A DNA stretch of 64,000 nt from Orthonyx spaldingii (GCA_013397795.1 VZTJ01004697.1:1208099-1272098), one strand, 5' to 3'. Shown: positions 48,169 to 62,426, counted from the first letter of the stretch. Notes: generated by a model not told the origin, from the sequence alone. A program made the numbers and translations.

Positions 48169-50714
48169 TGGGTTTCTATCATTTCAAGCAGCACTTGGAC
48201 CCAAACATATTTGCTAAGCAGCAACAGACCACAGCAGCTAATGTCTGAGTGAAGCAGAAAAAACTAAAGAGCGTAACATTTTAATGTCTTCCCCTTGATC
48301 AGGTCAGTTCATTCAGTGCCTTTCACAGCAAAACTGCTCTTCCACTGCAGTCATCTCTTCATCTTTAGAGAAATGTATAAACACGGATATTAACAGCTTC
48401 TCTCGTGTGCAGCATCACCTCAGACACCAGTGATGAGACTGCTGTAGGGACAACTGGGCCTTTTATAATGAACAATTTCCTATCTGCTTAAAAGTGAAGG
48501 CAAGGAGACAAATAAAAATGAGCTTTTCAAAACTGCTCACCAGTCAATTCTGCAGACTCCTGTGGGAGTGGGGCCAAGCTGAGACTGCCTCTGTCTGTCA
48601 ATCTCAGATAAACTGTCCTGACTGCAAATCATGCTGCCAAGAGATGCAGGCAAGGACCTGTCTCATGTCTCTGCCTCTCCTTCCAGGACTGCCAACGTTG
48701 CTGGACTCTTTAAGGTGAAAGATCAGCTGTTGACAGCTTGCAGTTCCCACCCGATGCAAACAGAACAGACAAAACCCATGAGTCAGCTCAGGACAAGAAG
48801 CAAGGTAACCCAGTAAAAGCACTCCCACAGATCACTTTCCTCCTAGAAAGAGGCTGCAAAGACCAGGGTGAGCTGGCCACTAGGCTGGGTTACAACCCAG
48901 CTGCAGATCTGTCCAAGGTCAGCTGCTTGCTCTTGACGACCATACACCAGTTTTACCAAGTGCTGCCTGCCTGTGCCACCCCGGCAGCCCCAGCCTGCAG
49001 GCAGAGACCCAGCCTGCTCACGGGAGTCACCTCCGCCACTGTCACTGCAGCCGTGGGGAGTCAGTGAGCTCAGGGAACAAACGGCAAAGAAGATTTGCAC
49101 CTTGCTCTGCAGAACAAGCCACTTGCAGTTTGGAAAGCTGTTCCCGAAGCGGTGCTCAGTCTGGAGGTAATGAAGTTGAGAAACGCAGCATGGAAATGGC
49201 ACTCACAGCAAGCAAAGGTGGGAATTAAATGAGGCAGAGGTGACACTAACTCATAAGAGGAAACTATTAGGTTCTGTGAAAATTTACTTCCCTCAACATC
49301 CTGACATGGTAACTGTGCCAACAAGCAGCAAAACAGAGCACATTCCTTGCAACAAAGCTTTGCAGTTCCCCAATGGCACCAGCTTCTCCCCACCACAAAC
49401 TCCTTTACATCACTATCACCTTGAAATAAACTAAAATGCCTTAAAATAACCTCTTGCCTTGCAGAAGAAAAGAATCATATCCCACTTATTTTCTCTGGTA
49501 GAAGAGAGCCTAAAAGCTTTAGTTAGGTCCCATGTTTCCAGACACCTGTCATCAGTCATGTGCAATTAAAACAGTTCTTCCCCAAAAGACTACTTCTGCT
49601 GGTGGCACTGCCTTCCCAAAAAGCTCTGAATATAAAGTGATTTCTATACCAAATGTATTTCTTCTTTGCCTGCAAATACCAAGAGTCTTCTTGTTACAAG
49701 ACACGTACTGATCATCTAGATTAATCCCATCAATAAACCATGATGTTTAGGATTATAGTGTCTGATTGGAATTTTTCAAAGTTTCACTATGTACTGTTGG
49801 TCTCTGGACTGCCCTGTCCTACCGATGACTGAGGTAGATGGCCACAGATAAGTGTTTCACACCCACCAGGCACTCACATTTCACTGGTGCAAATGGTTTT
49901 TCAGGACCCAAATATGTGATATTGCTAAAACACCTCTCTATTTCCCTGACAGCTCAAAGGCACTTCCAAGTAAGCATTACTGGAATTTACATCTCTGCCA
50001 CTACATTGCCAATTGGCTGCAAATAAAAGCAATGGTCAGTAACCAGTTTGGAAGTGAATAAAATCTTAGGTACTTTATTTATAAATAAACAACAACCACG
50101 ACTCATATGACTCACAGTCGTGACTTTATAGCCAACACACTGGCCAGTTCTTAGTTTCTTAACTGTGAATACACAATGACAATAACACCAAGTCTTTCCA
50201 CTGTACCTCCGGTCACAAAGACAAGATTATAAATACACAGCATATTCAAAATTTGCTTGTCAAAGAGTTATTGAGGCAGTCTGCAGACCAAGACTTGTTC
50301 TGTACATGATTTTGTACCAGTTCACCCTTGTTAAATTACAAGTATTATTTGCTGGTGTATTTCTGATGATACAACAAAAGCATGGATGTAATCAGAGCCA
50401 AATAAAAGTGCCTTATACTGGAAGAGCTGGTTCTTCTTTCCCACAGGGAACAAACCACACTGGTAGAAGCATGTTCATACTGGCATAGCTGAATTCACAC
50501 TAGGGGAGGGTTGTATCAATATGACAGTACAGCGGTTAAAAAGTAGTGCAAGTTGTTTACACAGGCAAGACCTAATTTTGTAGAGGATTTGCTCCTGATC
50601 TCGAAAACACTGCTAAAACTCTTAATTCTACAAGCAATCTAGACACAAAGCAGAAATGGGCTGATCATGGGTTTAGTTGAATAACATATAACACAAATCA
50701 ATACAGACCACTGA

Positions 50715-50752
50715 ATGATAATAATAATAATAACAACAACAGCAACAAAAAC
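50715..50752 (+). repeat. (AAT)n/(AAC)n microsatellite
   Basis: ATGATAATAATAATAATAAC passes into AACAACAGCAACAAAAAC: about five AAT units followed by AAC units. Confidence 0.9.
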
Positions 50753-51288
50753 ATATGGAGAGGGAACACTTTCATGTGGGCTGTCACCAATAAAGCCAGT
50801 CATACCTACCCTTTAAGTAGGTGAGAAGATACCCAAGTTATTTAGCAGCAGAGGGCAATAAAATGGCCAACCTTGTTATATCAGTGCAAATTCCTTAAAA
50901 TGTCAACTGATGAAGCAAATCACAGGATGCCACTGCCACAGCTGCTGCTATCAGAATTCAAGCCTCAAGGGAGCTGAGTGCCCATGTGGTTTTGAGCAGA
51001 CAGGCAGAAATGCAAATAGGGTATCAGATACTTTTAAATCCACTAGATACAATTCCTGCCAGTCAAAGGTTCCCAAAGTATAAGGCTACAAATCTTCAAA
51101 GAACTCACTGCAATTGCATAAGACTGTGTCCAGCCTCAGAGGCACGGGGATGGAAACAAAGAAGAGAAGACTGAAAGAAGAGGAATAAGAGAGGAGGGGA
51201 AAAGCCTACACAAAGGGAGGATTTTAGAGAGTTATAAGAAAGTAGGAAGGTTGGGATCAGTCTCGGGGACAGGGAAAAGGACACTCAC

Positions 51289-51560
51289 CGCAGTGCTTGC
51301 TGCCTCAGACGGCAATCACTCTTCTCTCCCACGCGACACCTGCATTCAAAGCCACCATCCCTTCCCCAGCTCCTCACCGCCTGCTACATGCACAGAGGGC
51401 TTGCTGATCCCCTCCTGGATGCTACCCTGCTCCAAGCTGCAGATCAGCACAGGACCCGGAGAAGACACCCGCACGCACAGCCTCTGCTCCAGGGGCACAT
51501 GGCACTCGAACACACCTCCCACACGCTGCCAGCACCCTGTCTGCGATCCCAGCTCTCGCT
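51289..51560 (-). promoter_or_regulatory. Candidate OSBPL5 5' non-coding exon or promoter zone
   Basis: On the minus strand GCAAGCACTGCG is followed by a strong donor GTGAGT (GT at 51288-51287). The sequence upstream (51290-51560) is richer in CpG than its surroundings, with roughly a dozen CpG sites in 280 nt. That is what a first non-coding exon with promoter would look like, and the position fits a 15 kb first intron to the acceptor at 35909. No TATA box or initiator was identified; this is inference. Confidence 0.3.
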
Positions 51561-52610
51561 CAGAAAACCAGAGTGACTCTCTAACCACAGTGGCTGTGGA
51601 AGAAAATCCTGAGAAGAAGCACAACGTGATTCAACCCAGCGATATGTCCAAAGAAAGCCTTAAACAATAGCCCTGACGGGTGTGATCTGCCACTATTTGG
51701 CAGGGGAAGTCCAAGCAGCAATGCCCATTGACAATAATTAATTGTCAGCACTGTTAACAGTTTCGCTGCTGATCAAAGCAGCTGGGCAGCACCGGGAGAA
51801 TTACAGTCAGTTGCTGTCACTTATCAAAGCATGGCAGCAATAAACGATCTGCAACTTTGTGACAGACTCTATTCTTGTCACACGTAATCTCTCATTCTGT
51901 TCCTTTTTAGTGGCTTCTTAACACACAGAATCACTGTGTGTAAATAAAAAAAAGTAAATAAAAAACAAACCAAACCAACACCTCCCCGTCCTCCGTTTAC
52001 TTTCTTCTGTAATTAAACTGAAAGGAATAAAGTAAATCCTTGCAACAGTGGAATCACTCAGTGCACTCTCCACAGGACTCAGATACAAACTAGTTTGACA
52101 AAGATTTCTCAGCTGATGCAGCTGCACACACTAAAAGCATCATTTCCTAAGCTGTACAAGAACCTAAACCTGTCATGCATAGGCAGGTCACCACACACTG
52201 GTGCAGACTTCAGGTACACCAGCACAGTATTACTGCTTTGGCTTTAAAAACAATCCAATGGATGTTGCTAGTTACAGTATCCCGTGGCAATTGTACACAT
52301 ATTTCAGTAGGCGAGCATGTGTAATTACAGCCCTGAATCACTCTGCATCTGGAAAATATCCACATTTTTTCCTTTGTGGGTTTTCCCAATACTGCTAAAT
52401 TAAGAGATAAACACAGAACACACACCTCGGCCAAAACTCGCTCCCAAGGCTATTTGTGTTGCTGTTGTTCTCTCCAGGATGTGCTCTTCCCTGGCCCTCA
52501 TCACAGTGAAGGAAAAGTTTTGCAAAAGTATCTTTATCTGCTGGTGTCACCCACTGCAGTGTATCAGTCAGTGTCTTTTTATACAGTTTTGCACTGACTT
52601 CATACAATCG

Positions 52611-54285
52611 GAATCATATAATGGCTTAGGTTGGAAAGGACCTTAAAGATCATCTTATTCCAAACCTACAGACACACCTTCCAATAGACCAGGTTGTCCA
52701 GAGCCCCATCCAGCCTGGCCTTGAACACCTCCAGGGATGTGGCATCCACAACTTCTCTGGGCAACCTCTGCCAGTGCCTTATCAACCTCACAGTGAAGAA
52801 TTTCTTTCTAATGCCTAATCTAAATCTCTCCTCTTTCAGTTTAAAACCATTCTTCCTTGTGCCATCACTATCACATGAGTAGATACCCATGTAAAAACTT
52901 GCTCTCCCTCTGTTCTATAACTCCATTTAAGTACTGGAAGGTCACAATGAAGTCTCCCGGGAGTCTTATCTTCTCCAGGCTAAACAACTCCAGCTCTCTC
53001 AGCCTGTCCTCACAGGAGAGGTGCTCCATCCCTCTGATTATGTTCATGGCTCTTGTTTGGATTCAGTCCAACCTCCTTTTTGTCTTGAGGACCCCAAAGC
53101 TGGATGCAGCTCTCCAGGTGGGGTCTCATGACAGAAGAGGGGCAGAATCCTCTCCCTTGATGCCAACTCCCCCTTCTCATTTATTGGAGGGGGGTGGGGG
53201 GATGGTACACTCTCTTTGGCCTTTCTTTTCTGACCACCGTACTTAAAGAACTCCTTCTAGCTGTTCTTAGCACCCCTTTTCAAGTCCCATTTCATCCATG
53301 CCTTACCTTTCGTGATCCCATCCCAATACATCCAAACTGTATCCATGTACATTCCCCAGTCATCTGACCTTGCTTCCACTAGCTGTGCATTTTCTTCTTG
53401 CTCATCAGCTTGAGAGGAAGATCCCTGCTCAGCCATGCTGGTTTCTGGGCTGCCTTACTTGATTTCTTACATATTGGGAGGGAGAGGTTATGTGCTCCAA
53501 GAAAAGTGGCCTTAAAGAGTTGCCAGCTCTAGTCAGCTGAAGACAGTTTCCCAGGTAATCTCATCCACTAATTCTTTAAATAGCTAGAAGTTTACTATTC
53601 TAAAGTTCAGGGTCCTGACTTTGCTCTTTTCCACACCCACGTTTCTTGAGATCACAAACTCAGCCAGGGCATGGTCACCACAGCCCAGGCTGCCTCCAAT
53701 CCTAACCCCTGTAATGAGTTCATTTGCATTGGTGAGCATGGGGTCCACTAATGCTTCTTCCCTCACTGGTTTGTGTAATACTTGGACCTGGAATTTACCC
53801 CTGATGCCCCATAGGAGTCTCCTGGATTGCTTACAGCCAGCTGTATTGCTTTTCCAGCAGATATCTGGATGGTTGAAATCCCCCATCAAGATGAGAGCCC
53901 TGTAAGCATGATGCGTCCTGTAGCTGTGGCAGGAGGCCCCGTCAACAGGTTCTCCCTGGTCAGACACCTGTAGTAGACCCCACCCATGAGGTGCCCTTTG
54001 TTGGTGTGGTCCTTGACTTTTACCCACAAGCTCAACCTGTTTGTGGCTGTTTCTCAGAGGCAGCCCTTCACAATCCATTTATTCCTTAACAGAGAGTGCA
54101 ACGCTTCCACCCCTTCCCAACCCATCTCTTCTGAAAAGCTTCTGAAAGAAGCCCTCAACTGTAGTGTTCCAGTTGTGTGACTCATTCTAACATGTTTCCA
54201 TGATAGCAATTCAGTCACAGTTCTCTAACTGAAACATGGTTTCCAGCTCCTCTTGCTGCACTGGGGTCTTGGGGCAGACTTGTGT
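52611..54285 (-). mobile_element. CR1 LINE with internal deletion (copy C)
   Basis: Reverse-oriented. At 52611-53160 lie the 3' tail and the ORF2 C-terminus (NGFKLKEERFRL, RKKFFTVRLIRHWQRLPREVVDATSLEVFKARLDGAL). At about 53200-53340 is the connector with DGITKGKAWMKWDLKR and GQKRKANRE. At 53584-54078 is the endonuclease region (ALILMGDFNHPDICWKSNTAG, EALVDPMLTNANELI, IGGSLGCGDHALAEFV). The right end near 54285 is approximate. The reverse transcriptase core that should lie between connector and C-terminus is absent, with a junction near 53150-53200. Stops and frame changes show it is inactive. Confidence 0.85.
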
Positions 54286-57200
54286 CAGACCAGATTCCTC
54301 GAAGACATCTGGCATGGTGTCACTAAAGAACTTCTGAAGAACACTCAATTGCTGCACTAATTTTCATGAACAAATTAAGATGAAAGTGATAATAGAAACA
54401 ATGAGAAGCCAGCATTTCCGAGGTATTTTACACCTTAAAAGTACTGTGCAAACAAAGATTAAAATGTATGCATAAATGCCCCCTTCTACACTTGACAGAC
54501 CATTGCTGAAGCTGCAGCACCTGCTGAGACATGATCTTTTATCAGATCAGATATTTCAGCTATTAGAGACACTGCAGCAGCAGGAAACTACTGAAATCCT
54601 CGTGGGAGGTAATGCTCATGTGTCAGGCAGCACAAACACTGCCAGGATTCTACAGCCATCACCTTGGAGGAAGTGATAAATCCCAGTGGGGTGTCAGGTA
54701 AGGAGTGATGTCAAGGCCAGGGGTCCACAGCCCCTCTCCCACGAGGGGCTGGGAGAACCAGGGCACCCAGAGAACCTGGGCTTACCAAAGAGGGGAGGAA
54801 CCATGCAGGGTGCACAGTGCCCAAAAAATATCCAGCCTCATTTAAGAGGGCATAGGAACCCTGCAGTAAATTCTGGAAGTAATTAAGAGTGGAAAGCAAA
54901 AATTTTTTACTGCATGTCCCAGTGTCTCGGAGACTCTTCAGACAGGAGTGTTTCTCTCACTTTCAGTCAGTTTTAAAAGAAGTCCTCTGTGTCTGGGTAT
55001 TATGAGTCAAAAATAAAAACTGGGATGAACTTGAAGAGAAGGGCGCACAAGTAACTAGCACTGCAAAGAGTCTGAGGTCTCCACTAAGACAAGGGGATAG
55101 ATGCAGGGCTTCTGTCTGAGAAGGACACTCTGAGGCCACCCTAGTTGTGAAAACGGGATATTTCAGGGCACATGAGACAAGGAGGTGGTAGGAACAGTTC
55201 TGTCTGAGAAAAAGATTTGATGGTCTCTGCAGTCCTATGTCTCCCTTGGTTCACAATTTCACTATTTTCATTGCCTCTTAAGAGGGTGGAGAATTTTTGA
55301 ATGGGTACATGCAGAGGCAGCAAACCCTTCTCTTTATTGAACCACTAAATATCACAGCAACCTGGTGGCTCCTCACAGTTTTTGGCTGTGGTCTGTCTGT
55401 CCTTGGCAGCCATGAGAGTCACTGGCTCCAGGCAAGGCATGACAATCCAGAGCAGGGAACAATCACAGCATTTGTGAACAATGGCACATCTACCTCTGCC
55501 ATCTCAGCCACAGAAAAACAACACCAAATCATCAAGTTTCTTCCCGAAAGGAAGCTATTATAACTGCTTCCAAGATGTCCTACCTCTTCCTCACACAGCC
55601 TAATTCAGGATGAATGCCATAACAAACCTAATTTCTGCAAACTGGTACGTGTTTGCCAGCTTGTAACCTGGGCCACGCTTGGGTCAGTGGTGACCTGCCT
55701 GGGGTCAGTGTGGATAGGATCAGTCTTAACACTTCTTGAACTTAAAGAGACTTGTTTGCAAGTAATTTTCCACATGCCTGGTAATCACGTCCTCACTGTT
55801 TTTTTCCTTGTTTATGCTCCATTTCTGCCAAGTAACAGCGTCCTTCCTGTAAATGGAAAAGCATGTCTGGGTCCCCAGGCTTATACCAGGTGATTTTCTC
55901 TGTAAGTTTGGCTGAATTGGTTGCTTTCTTCAAAAGCAGACAAAACACTTTGATCTTCAAAAAAAAGGACAACAGTCATAAAGACCACTATTAAATGCTG
56001 TTAGAGAAAGGCCAAACAGCACATGCAGCTTTGTGTTACTAAATTAACAATGCAAAACCAAACCTTAGAACAGACTGTCCCACTTAAAATACTTCCAGAT
56101 TCTGATGCTTGCAACAAATCAATGACTTGATCAATTCAGAACCAGAAAACAACTGAGCTGGCATGTGGATTATGCAAGCAGACTCAACTCCCAAACAGGA
56201 ACTCATGGTCCAGTAGCAAAGCTGCTTCCAAAGACACTACAAATTTGGAAAAGCTTGTTAACCTGCCTAGGGAAATCTCAGCATGTTCCCACCTCAAAGT
56301 CTACACTGGCCCTTTTCCTCTGGGCATTTCTCACTCGGTTGAAGACAATGCCCAAGTAACACAAAACCAGCTTCTTCCTACAGCTGAAGTAGCAAAGACA
56401 TCTCCCTTTGTGTCTTCTGATTTCCTGCAAGAAAAGGCACACCTTCTTCCTTGGGATCTCTGTGAATCATGGAGCAGGCAGGCAGCCCTTAACCCCCTTC
56501 TGGCCAGGCAGCAGGACACAGGCATTGTTGAGGAAGACTCCCTACGATCCTGCTCAGCCCTCCAGCCCCAGGAGCCTTTGGCCATCCCAGTGTGGAGATG
56601 CCATGAGGCCTTCTCCAGTGGTTCTGGCACAGAGGGCCAGGTGAAGCTCCCAGGCCTTTCCCTGATTGCACAATCTTCACAGTGTATTTCTAGCTTAACA
56701 AATCCCCAACAAAACAAAGCGAATAAACGAGAAACAACTTGTTTTTCTTTCTCCTTCTAGACCTAAAATCCTCTTGAAATATCATTGACATGAAAGAGAT
56801 TTGGGCTTTGCATTTTTTTGTGATTGCAGACTGACAGAAAAGAAATATGCCAGGCTGTACAGTGCTGCTTCTCCATCAAGCAAAATGAGGAGGAGATGGA
56901 GGAAGAATTGCTTTCTGATGTAAGTCTGGCCATGCTTTCTCACCACTTCCAGACTCCCCATTAACCACTCATTTCCACAACTGCACATTTTGGAATGACA
57001 CAGGCAAGCCTTTCATTTCTAGTAAGCAGCAGATTAAACCATTTTATATCCAGAATTCTGATAAAGAAAAACCTTTTGGTTCTAAATTGCTATAATACTC
57101 TTCTCAAACAGTCCTACAATATCCTTCATGCTGCACCTTCTCATGCTATTTACAAACTAAACCTATTTTTTAAACAAATAGAATTAATTCATCTCTTTTC

Positions 57201-60200
57201 TTAAACTGCTTCCAAGATGGTCTGTGAACAGCGCCAAGTCTTAACCATTTCCCTATCCTGCCACACAATATTTTTTTTTTAAGGTGTAGCAACTAACATT
57301 TCAATTTCAGAAAAGACATGCTTTATTTTTATGTTTTAACTAATTCTGTAAGTTGTGACAGTGGCTTTACCAACATAGTAGCCAAGCCAATTTCCTCCCT
57401 TTTCCTTAATTCCACTCATCTCAAGCCTCTACTATATTTTAAATGGCTGCTACAGTTTTTATTTGGCATTCAGAGATATCAAGGCAACATTTAGGTATAA
57501 AACATAGGCCATCAAAAACAAAGTTCTGCCAGTGCTACCTGCTAAAAAGCATCTTTAGCCTAAATCACTCTTTTCTGTCTGCAAACTAGCAGGGCCATAG
57601 GAAGAGGGTTACTGACCATACTGAGGTACTCTTGCTGCTTTATGCAAAGTACAGCTTTGATGGGATGCTGCTTTTCCTCAGCAGTGCTGCCACTGACAGC
57701 AATCCAGCTCATGCAAAGAAAGCAACCTTTCTAAATCACAGCACTTTCCTTCCTGAAGAATAATAGATTCAGCACTGATCCCATAGCCTGGTCTGAAAAT
57801 GGGACTGCAGGCTTTTCTGTGCAGGCAGTCCCCCGAAAGAACACAAATTCAGAACTTGGCCAACCTAAAGCATTAACATTTATTAACCAGCACAGACCTT
57901 CCCTGCCATCATCACCATCAACGAATGTGATTCTGTGTTGCTACAGAACTGATCTTCAGAAGAGCTGTATCTTCCTTCCTTCAAAGGGGCTCCACTGTAA
58001 CTAAGCAATAAAATACTGTAGTAACAAGGTAGAAAAATGAAAAAAATGAAAGGCATTACAGGATCAGATGAGAGAGATTTTGGAGATTTACATAGAGACA
58101 CTTGAAGACACCTTTTTTTTTTTTTTTAAAGAAAGGGAGTGAATTACAGCCAGATTGCCTGGCAGTTCAAAGAACCCAGGATCCCAGAAGTCAAAGAGAT
58201 ATGCAACAAAAGCTAGGCAGAAAAGCATCAGAAAAGAAAAGCTGTTAGAAACTAATAAAGAAGCCTCAAATGGCAGGAAGAGGGGGAACTAACAGCAGCA
58301 AGAGTATGTTCAGCACCCATCCCTCTAGGCAGATCACTCTTTTCAGCATGTTTCTGGCTAGCAGGCTAATCTTGGGAATACTTTTGTTACATTCTCTGTG
58401 CCTGTTTCTGGGAACACAGCTATGAGAAATAAGTCTGCTAGAAAGTATGAGTAGGTGTGGGCTTTGAGCCCTAGTTAAGAAAAAATGTGAACCTTTCTCC
58501 AAATCTGTGATTAGGTCCCATGATCCAGGAAGAATCAAAAAGATAGCTAATATGTGTTTATAAATCTTGCCACAGCTGCTTCCAAACTTTCCATTAACAA
58601 CTTGGTGAGTATCCAGTAACAGGAGGTTTTCCAGGGCCAGGACACTGAGGAAATACTGCTGCACGAAACGTGCACTATTGTAATGTTATTCCCAAATGAC
58701 ACAGTGAGGTGGTGACAGGATTTGTGCTTGCCGACAGTAGGCCTGAATCACTGCCATGCTGCCAATAAATGTCAGGGCTTTAGGTCTGGGGCGTTGTTCT
58801 TTTCCTCAGTTCAATAAACAAAAGCTGCAAGGAGAAGTCTTTTTCTTGAAGGCAGACTGCAAATCTGCAGAGAGGAATAGGAGAGAGTTTGTCTTGCTGC
58901 CGCCAGAAGGACAGAGTCATGGAGGACTGGCAGCCTCAAGAACTGCCCGGTTGAGAACTGGAGGAAAAAGGCCATGGCTGAGTGAGTTCAGCAAGCCATG
59001 GGCAAACGGGTCAGTGCACCAGGCAAACGGGGTGCTCTGTCTGTTGAAAATCAGGACAAAGGCTGCTGGGACCAGTCTTGGAGCCCACTGCTCCCAGCAC
59101 AGAGTGAAGGCAGGACAAGGCTGCTCCTCACCCACCCAAGTGTCCTCTGCTCCCAGCAGCTACAGAGCACAAGAGACTGAAAAACTCCATATGGTGAAAC
59201 ATGTGCTGGCTGCTACAGGGCAAAGTAAACTTTCTAAACAGACTGAGCCACCATTATTATGTGCAATCCTGAATTGTTTGTTGTGACTTTAGTTACTAAA
59301 ACTGGTATGAAGAAAATCACCCCTTAGTTGCATACATACAGTGAGAAAAAGCCAGCATAAGGGATGATGAGGAAGTTGTTCTCCCTCGTGGCCCAACATG
59401 AAGGAGACGAACTCTGACTGACTTCTGCAATTAAAAAGGGAAAATGAAAAAGTGTTGTTTGTTAAATCATGAACTTGCCTTCTCAGTAGTGTCAGCCTGC
59501 TTCCATGAACCAGCATATCACCCCATCTTTGGAAGGATTTTTTTCCAAATCAAATCACTCATCTGCAAAAATTGTAACTGCAGCCACAGCTCTGGTCCAT
59601 TTTCAGATTCACATGTTTTCATATCCACACTTAGTGCTAACATGTTTTGTCCTAAACACTTCTTCAGAAACCCAGCTTTCAAAATGTTCAAAAGTTTGTG
59701 CTTTTGTGTCAGAGAATTTGGCAGTCTGAATAAATTTTGATGCCTCCTAACATGACTTTGATACTACTTCATACAGTAAGACTCACATACTTCAGACTAT
59801 GACAGTAACTTGTTCAATGGTCATTTTTTTCTGCAGTCTGTGCAGGTAAGTTGAATGTATGGGGCACTTACATTAAACTGCCCATTAGGCTTAATTTACA
59901 TTAACTGCAACTACTTAAAGATGAGTTTATTGTCTGGAGCTATGTAAGGATAAGGTATGTCAATAAACCAGGAAGGAAGGAACACCCATAAAAAGTAAAT
60001 TACCTTATTTCTTCCAACACTCTTATTTTCATTATGGCCTTTTACACAGACAAACACTGTGTACTCCAGCTTAAAAATAAGGTAGAACCATGGGACTGCA
60101 TATGAGGTGACTATGTATAAGTTTTCTTTGAATCCAACTATAAGCAACCAGAGTCAGAAACAGCCTGTTCTGCTCCCTCTTCATGAATCCTTTGGCTTTA

Positions 60201-61836
60201 ATGCTTTCAGCTCTACAAGGTTCTGTTTTACAACAGCTCCCAAAAAGAAAAAGATGTTATGGGAATGGTAAGAAAGCCAGTAATGGAGCCAGACGCAGTG
60301 AAAAACAACACAGAGTCAAAAACCTTGGTAAAAGTCACTTTAAATACCATTATCTCTGCTGGTAAAGAACACACCAGGCACATGTAGCCAGATCCACAGC
60401 TGGTGAATCAACTTTGATGCAAGTGAGGCTATTTACACGATGTCCTTTTATGTTTAGCGGGAAGCAGGGTCTGTTTGAGAGGACAACCACGAGGCTCCAG
60501 GCTGCCTTTGAAGCCCTAACACACCATGTCATCCTACAGATATCTGGGTATCATGTGTTGCACTGGCTTCTGGTTTAAACGGTGCTGTCCTGGTCCAGAG
60601 GAGCAGCTGCACAGCCCAGGGGGAATGAGTCGCAACCCAAGAGAACGACCACTGCCTGCACTCCACCCAGGAGGGTGCCGTACGTGCTGGAGGCTCAGGA
60701 GGACATGTAGCAGTTAACTCTGATAAAGACACTCAGACTTGAGTCCTGTGCTTTAGAAAATAGCCTTTGCCTTGAAGGGGTGGACACCCAAAGGAAGGAC
60801 TTCTGGCTTCAAGACTGCTTTCTGCATCAAAGAGCATGTTTCTAAATTCAAAGCAAGCAGGAAGGGTTGGAAGCAGCGTTTCTGACAGAACATGCCGGGT
60901 TTAAAATGGCAACGTAATGTGGCTGCCAAAGGATTTTTTTCTCTGAAACCACACCTGTTTAAGTCTCTTATGCCAAGAAAATCCATTTCTGCAGCTGTGT
61001 CATCAGTGACTCAGAGATTCCCTGATGCTGAGTCTCCAGACTTGTCCACTGGTGGTCCAGTGGCAGCATGGGCAAGAAGAGATCAGCACAAGAGTACAGG
61101 GAACCAAGACTAACATGTCAGAGCCAGGTTTGCTTCTGGAGTATATTTGCTTGTATTAAACAGAATGAATACACCAGTAATGGAAAAACAGATAAAACCA
61201 GACTGTCAGCTGTGATCCCATAGCTGGGACATGGCAGTAGGGGAAGGGCCACACAAATGTCGTTTCTCTGCAGCTCCCTGCACTGAGCAGCAGGTGACCA
61301 CAACATGCAGAATACAAGACCTCATGCCTGCTACTTCCGGGCTGGCATTTTACAGCTTTTCCAGCAAGCCTGAGGTGACAGACTGCCATTATTCAGTTTA
61401 GGGTCTGACAGCAGGAGAGACAAGCAAAATATTTCCCTTTGGAGACAGGCAAGAAGGTGGGTAATTGAGGACCTGCTGATGAAAATAAAACAAGAAATAA
61501 AATAAGCCAAGTGTACATTTAATCCATTGAAATCTGGCTTCAAATATTGAGTTCAAAACTGGTCAACCCCAGGATTTCCAGGGATGTCAGATGGGCCTGG
61601 GATAGCTAAACACGACCTAGATGCTCACATCTCCCTCCTGAGCACTGTGGGTAACAGCTGCCACCAACAGTACAGAGTGTTACAGTGTGGGTAAAGTTGG
61701 ATAAAAAAGAAAGCAGAGACTGTTTTTTGCTTAGATCTCTACATGGTACTATCCACCACACTCTAATGGTTCAGTGACAGAAGGATCCAACAGCATTAAA
61801 TATCCACAATTGCATACACAGTGCACACCTGTACAT

Positions 61837-61852
61837 ATACACACACACACAC
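61837..61852 (+). repeat. (AC)n microsatellite
   Basis: ATACACACACACACACC, about seven dinucleotide units, in a CA/TG-rich neighbourhood. Confidence 0.85.
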
Positions 61853-62332
61853 CAACACATGTATCACACGTGTATGGGTTCAATGCAACGCTCACCCTCA
61901 CAGAAAGGTAGCAAAATCTATCTACAATATAACACTGCAGAGATGGTATCTTAACTGATTGCTATTTCAAGACACTGTCACTGGAAAAAATTTATATCTT
62001 TATCACTGTGCCCGCCCATGCAATTAGTCTATCTTTGTGCCAGATTATATTAATGGACAACGAGTGGAAAATTTCTACTTAAAAAAGCATTCACAGGGAA
62101 AAAGAAATATCTGTGTAGATTATCTTCAACAAAAGAGAAAGCTGAAGACTGAGAAAGCTTAGTGCTACAGTTCCCTGCTTAAAAAACACTGGAAAATTCC
62201 AATTACTGCCTCTCAACTCTTGCATATCACTCTTTTTTTTCCTTATAAACAAAACAGATCACTGCAATTTAATCAGCAAGATGATAGTGCAGATGAGCTT
62301 ATGGTGTGTGGAGAGACATAATTAAGCTTGTG

Positions 62333-62426
62333 AACCCTAACTCTAAACCTAACCCTGACTAAGTCTAACCCAACCGTTAATCCCAACCCCTAATCCTAAC
62401 TATTAACCCTAACCTACACTCAAACC
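62333..62426 (+). repeat. Degenerate interstitial telomere-like tract
   Basis: About 94 nt built of CCCTAA-like units on the plus strand: AACCCTAACTCTAAACCTAA, CCCTGACTAAGTCTAACCC, then CCCCTAATCCTAACTATTAA and CCCTAACCTACACTC. Exact CCCTAA hexamers are interspersed with one-base variants. Vertebrate telomeres are TTAGGG repeats, so this reads as an old internal telomeric insertion with the C-rich strand on plus. Confidence 0.85.

Noticed and set aside
56245..56760. 171-codon plus-strand frame
   Set aside because: Low-information Ser/Gln/Leu content, opposite strand also open over most of the length, and no recognised family.
58756..59286. 176-codon plus-strand frame
   Set aside because: Somewhat GC-rich region keeps the frame open; no domain, repeat family or splice structure recognised.
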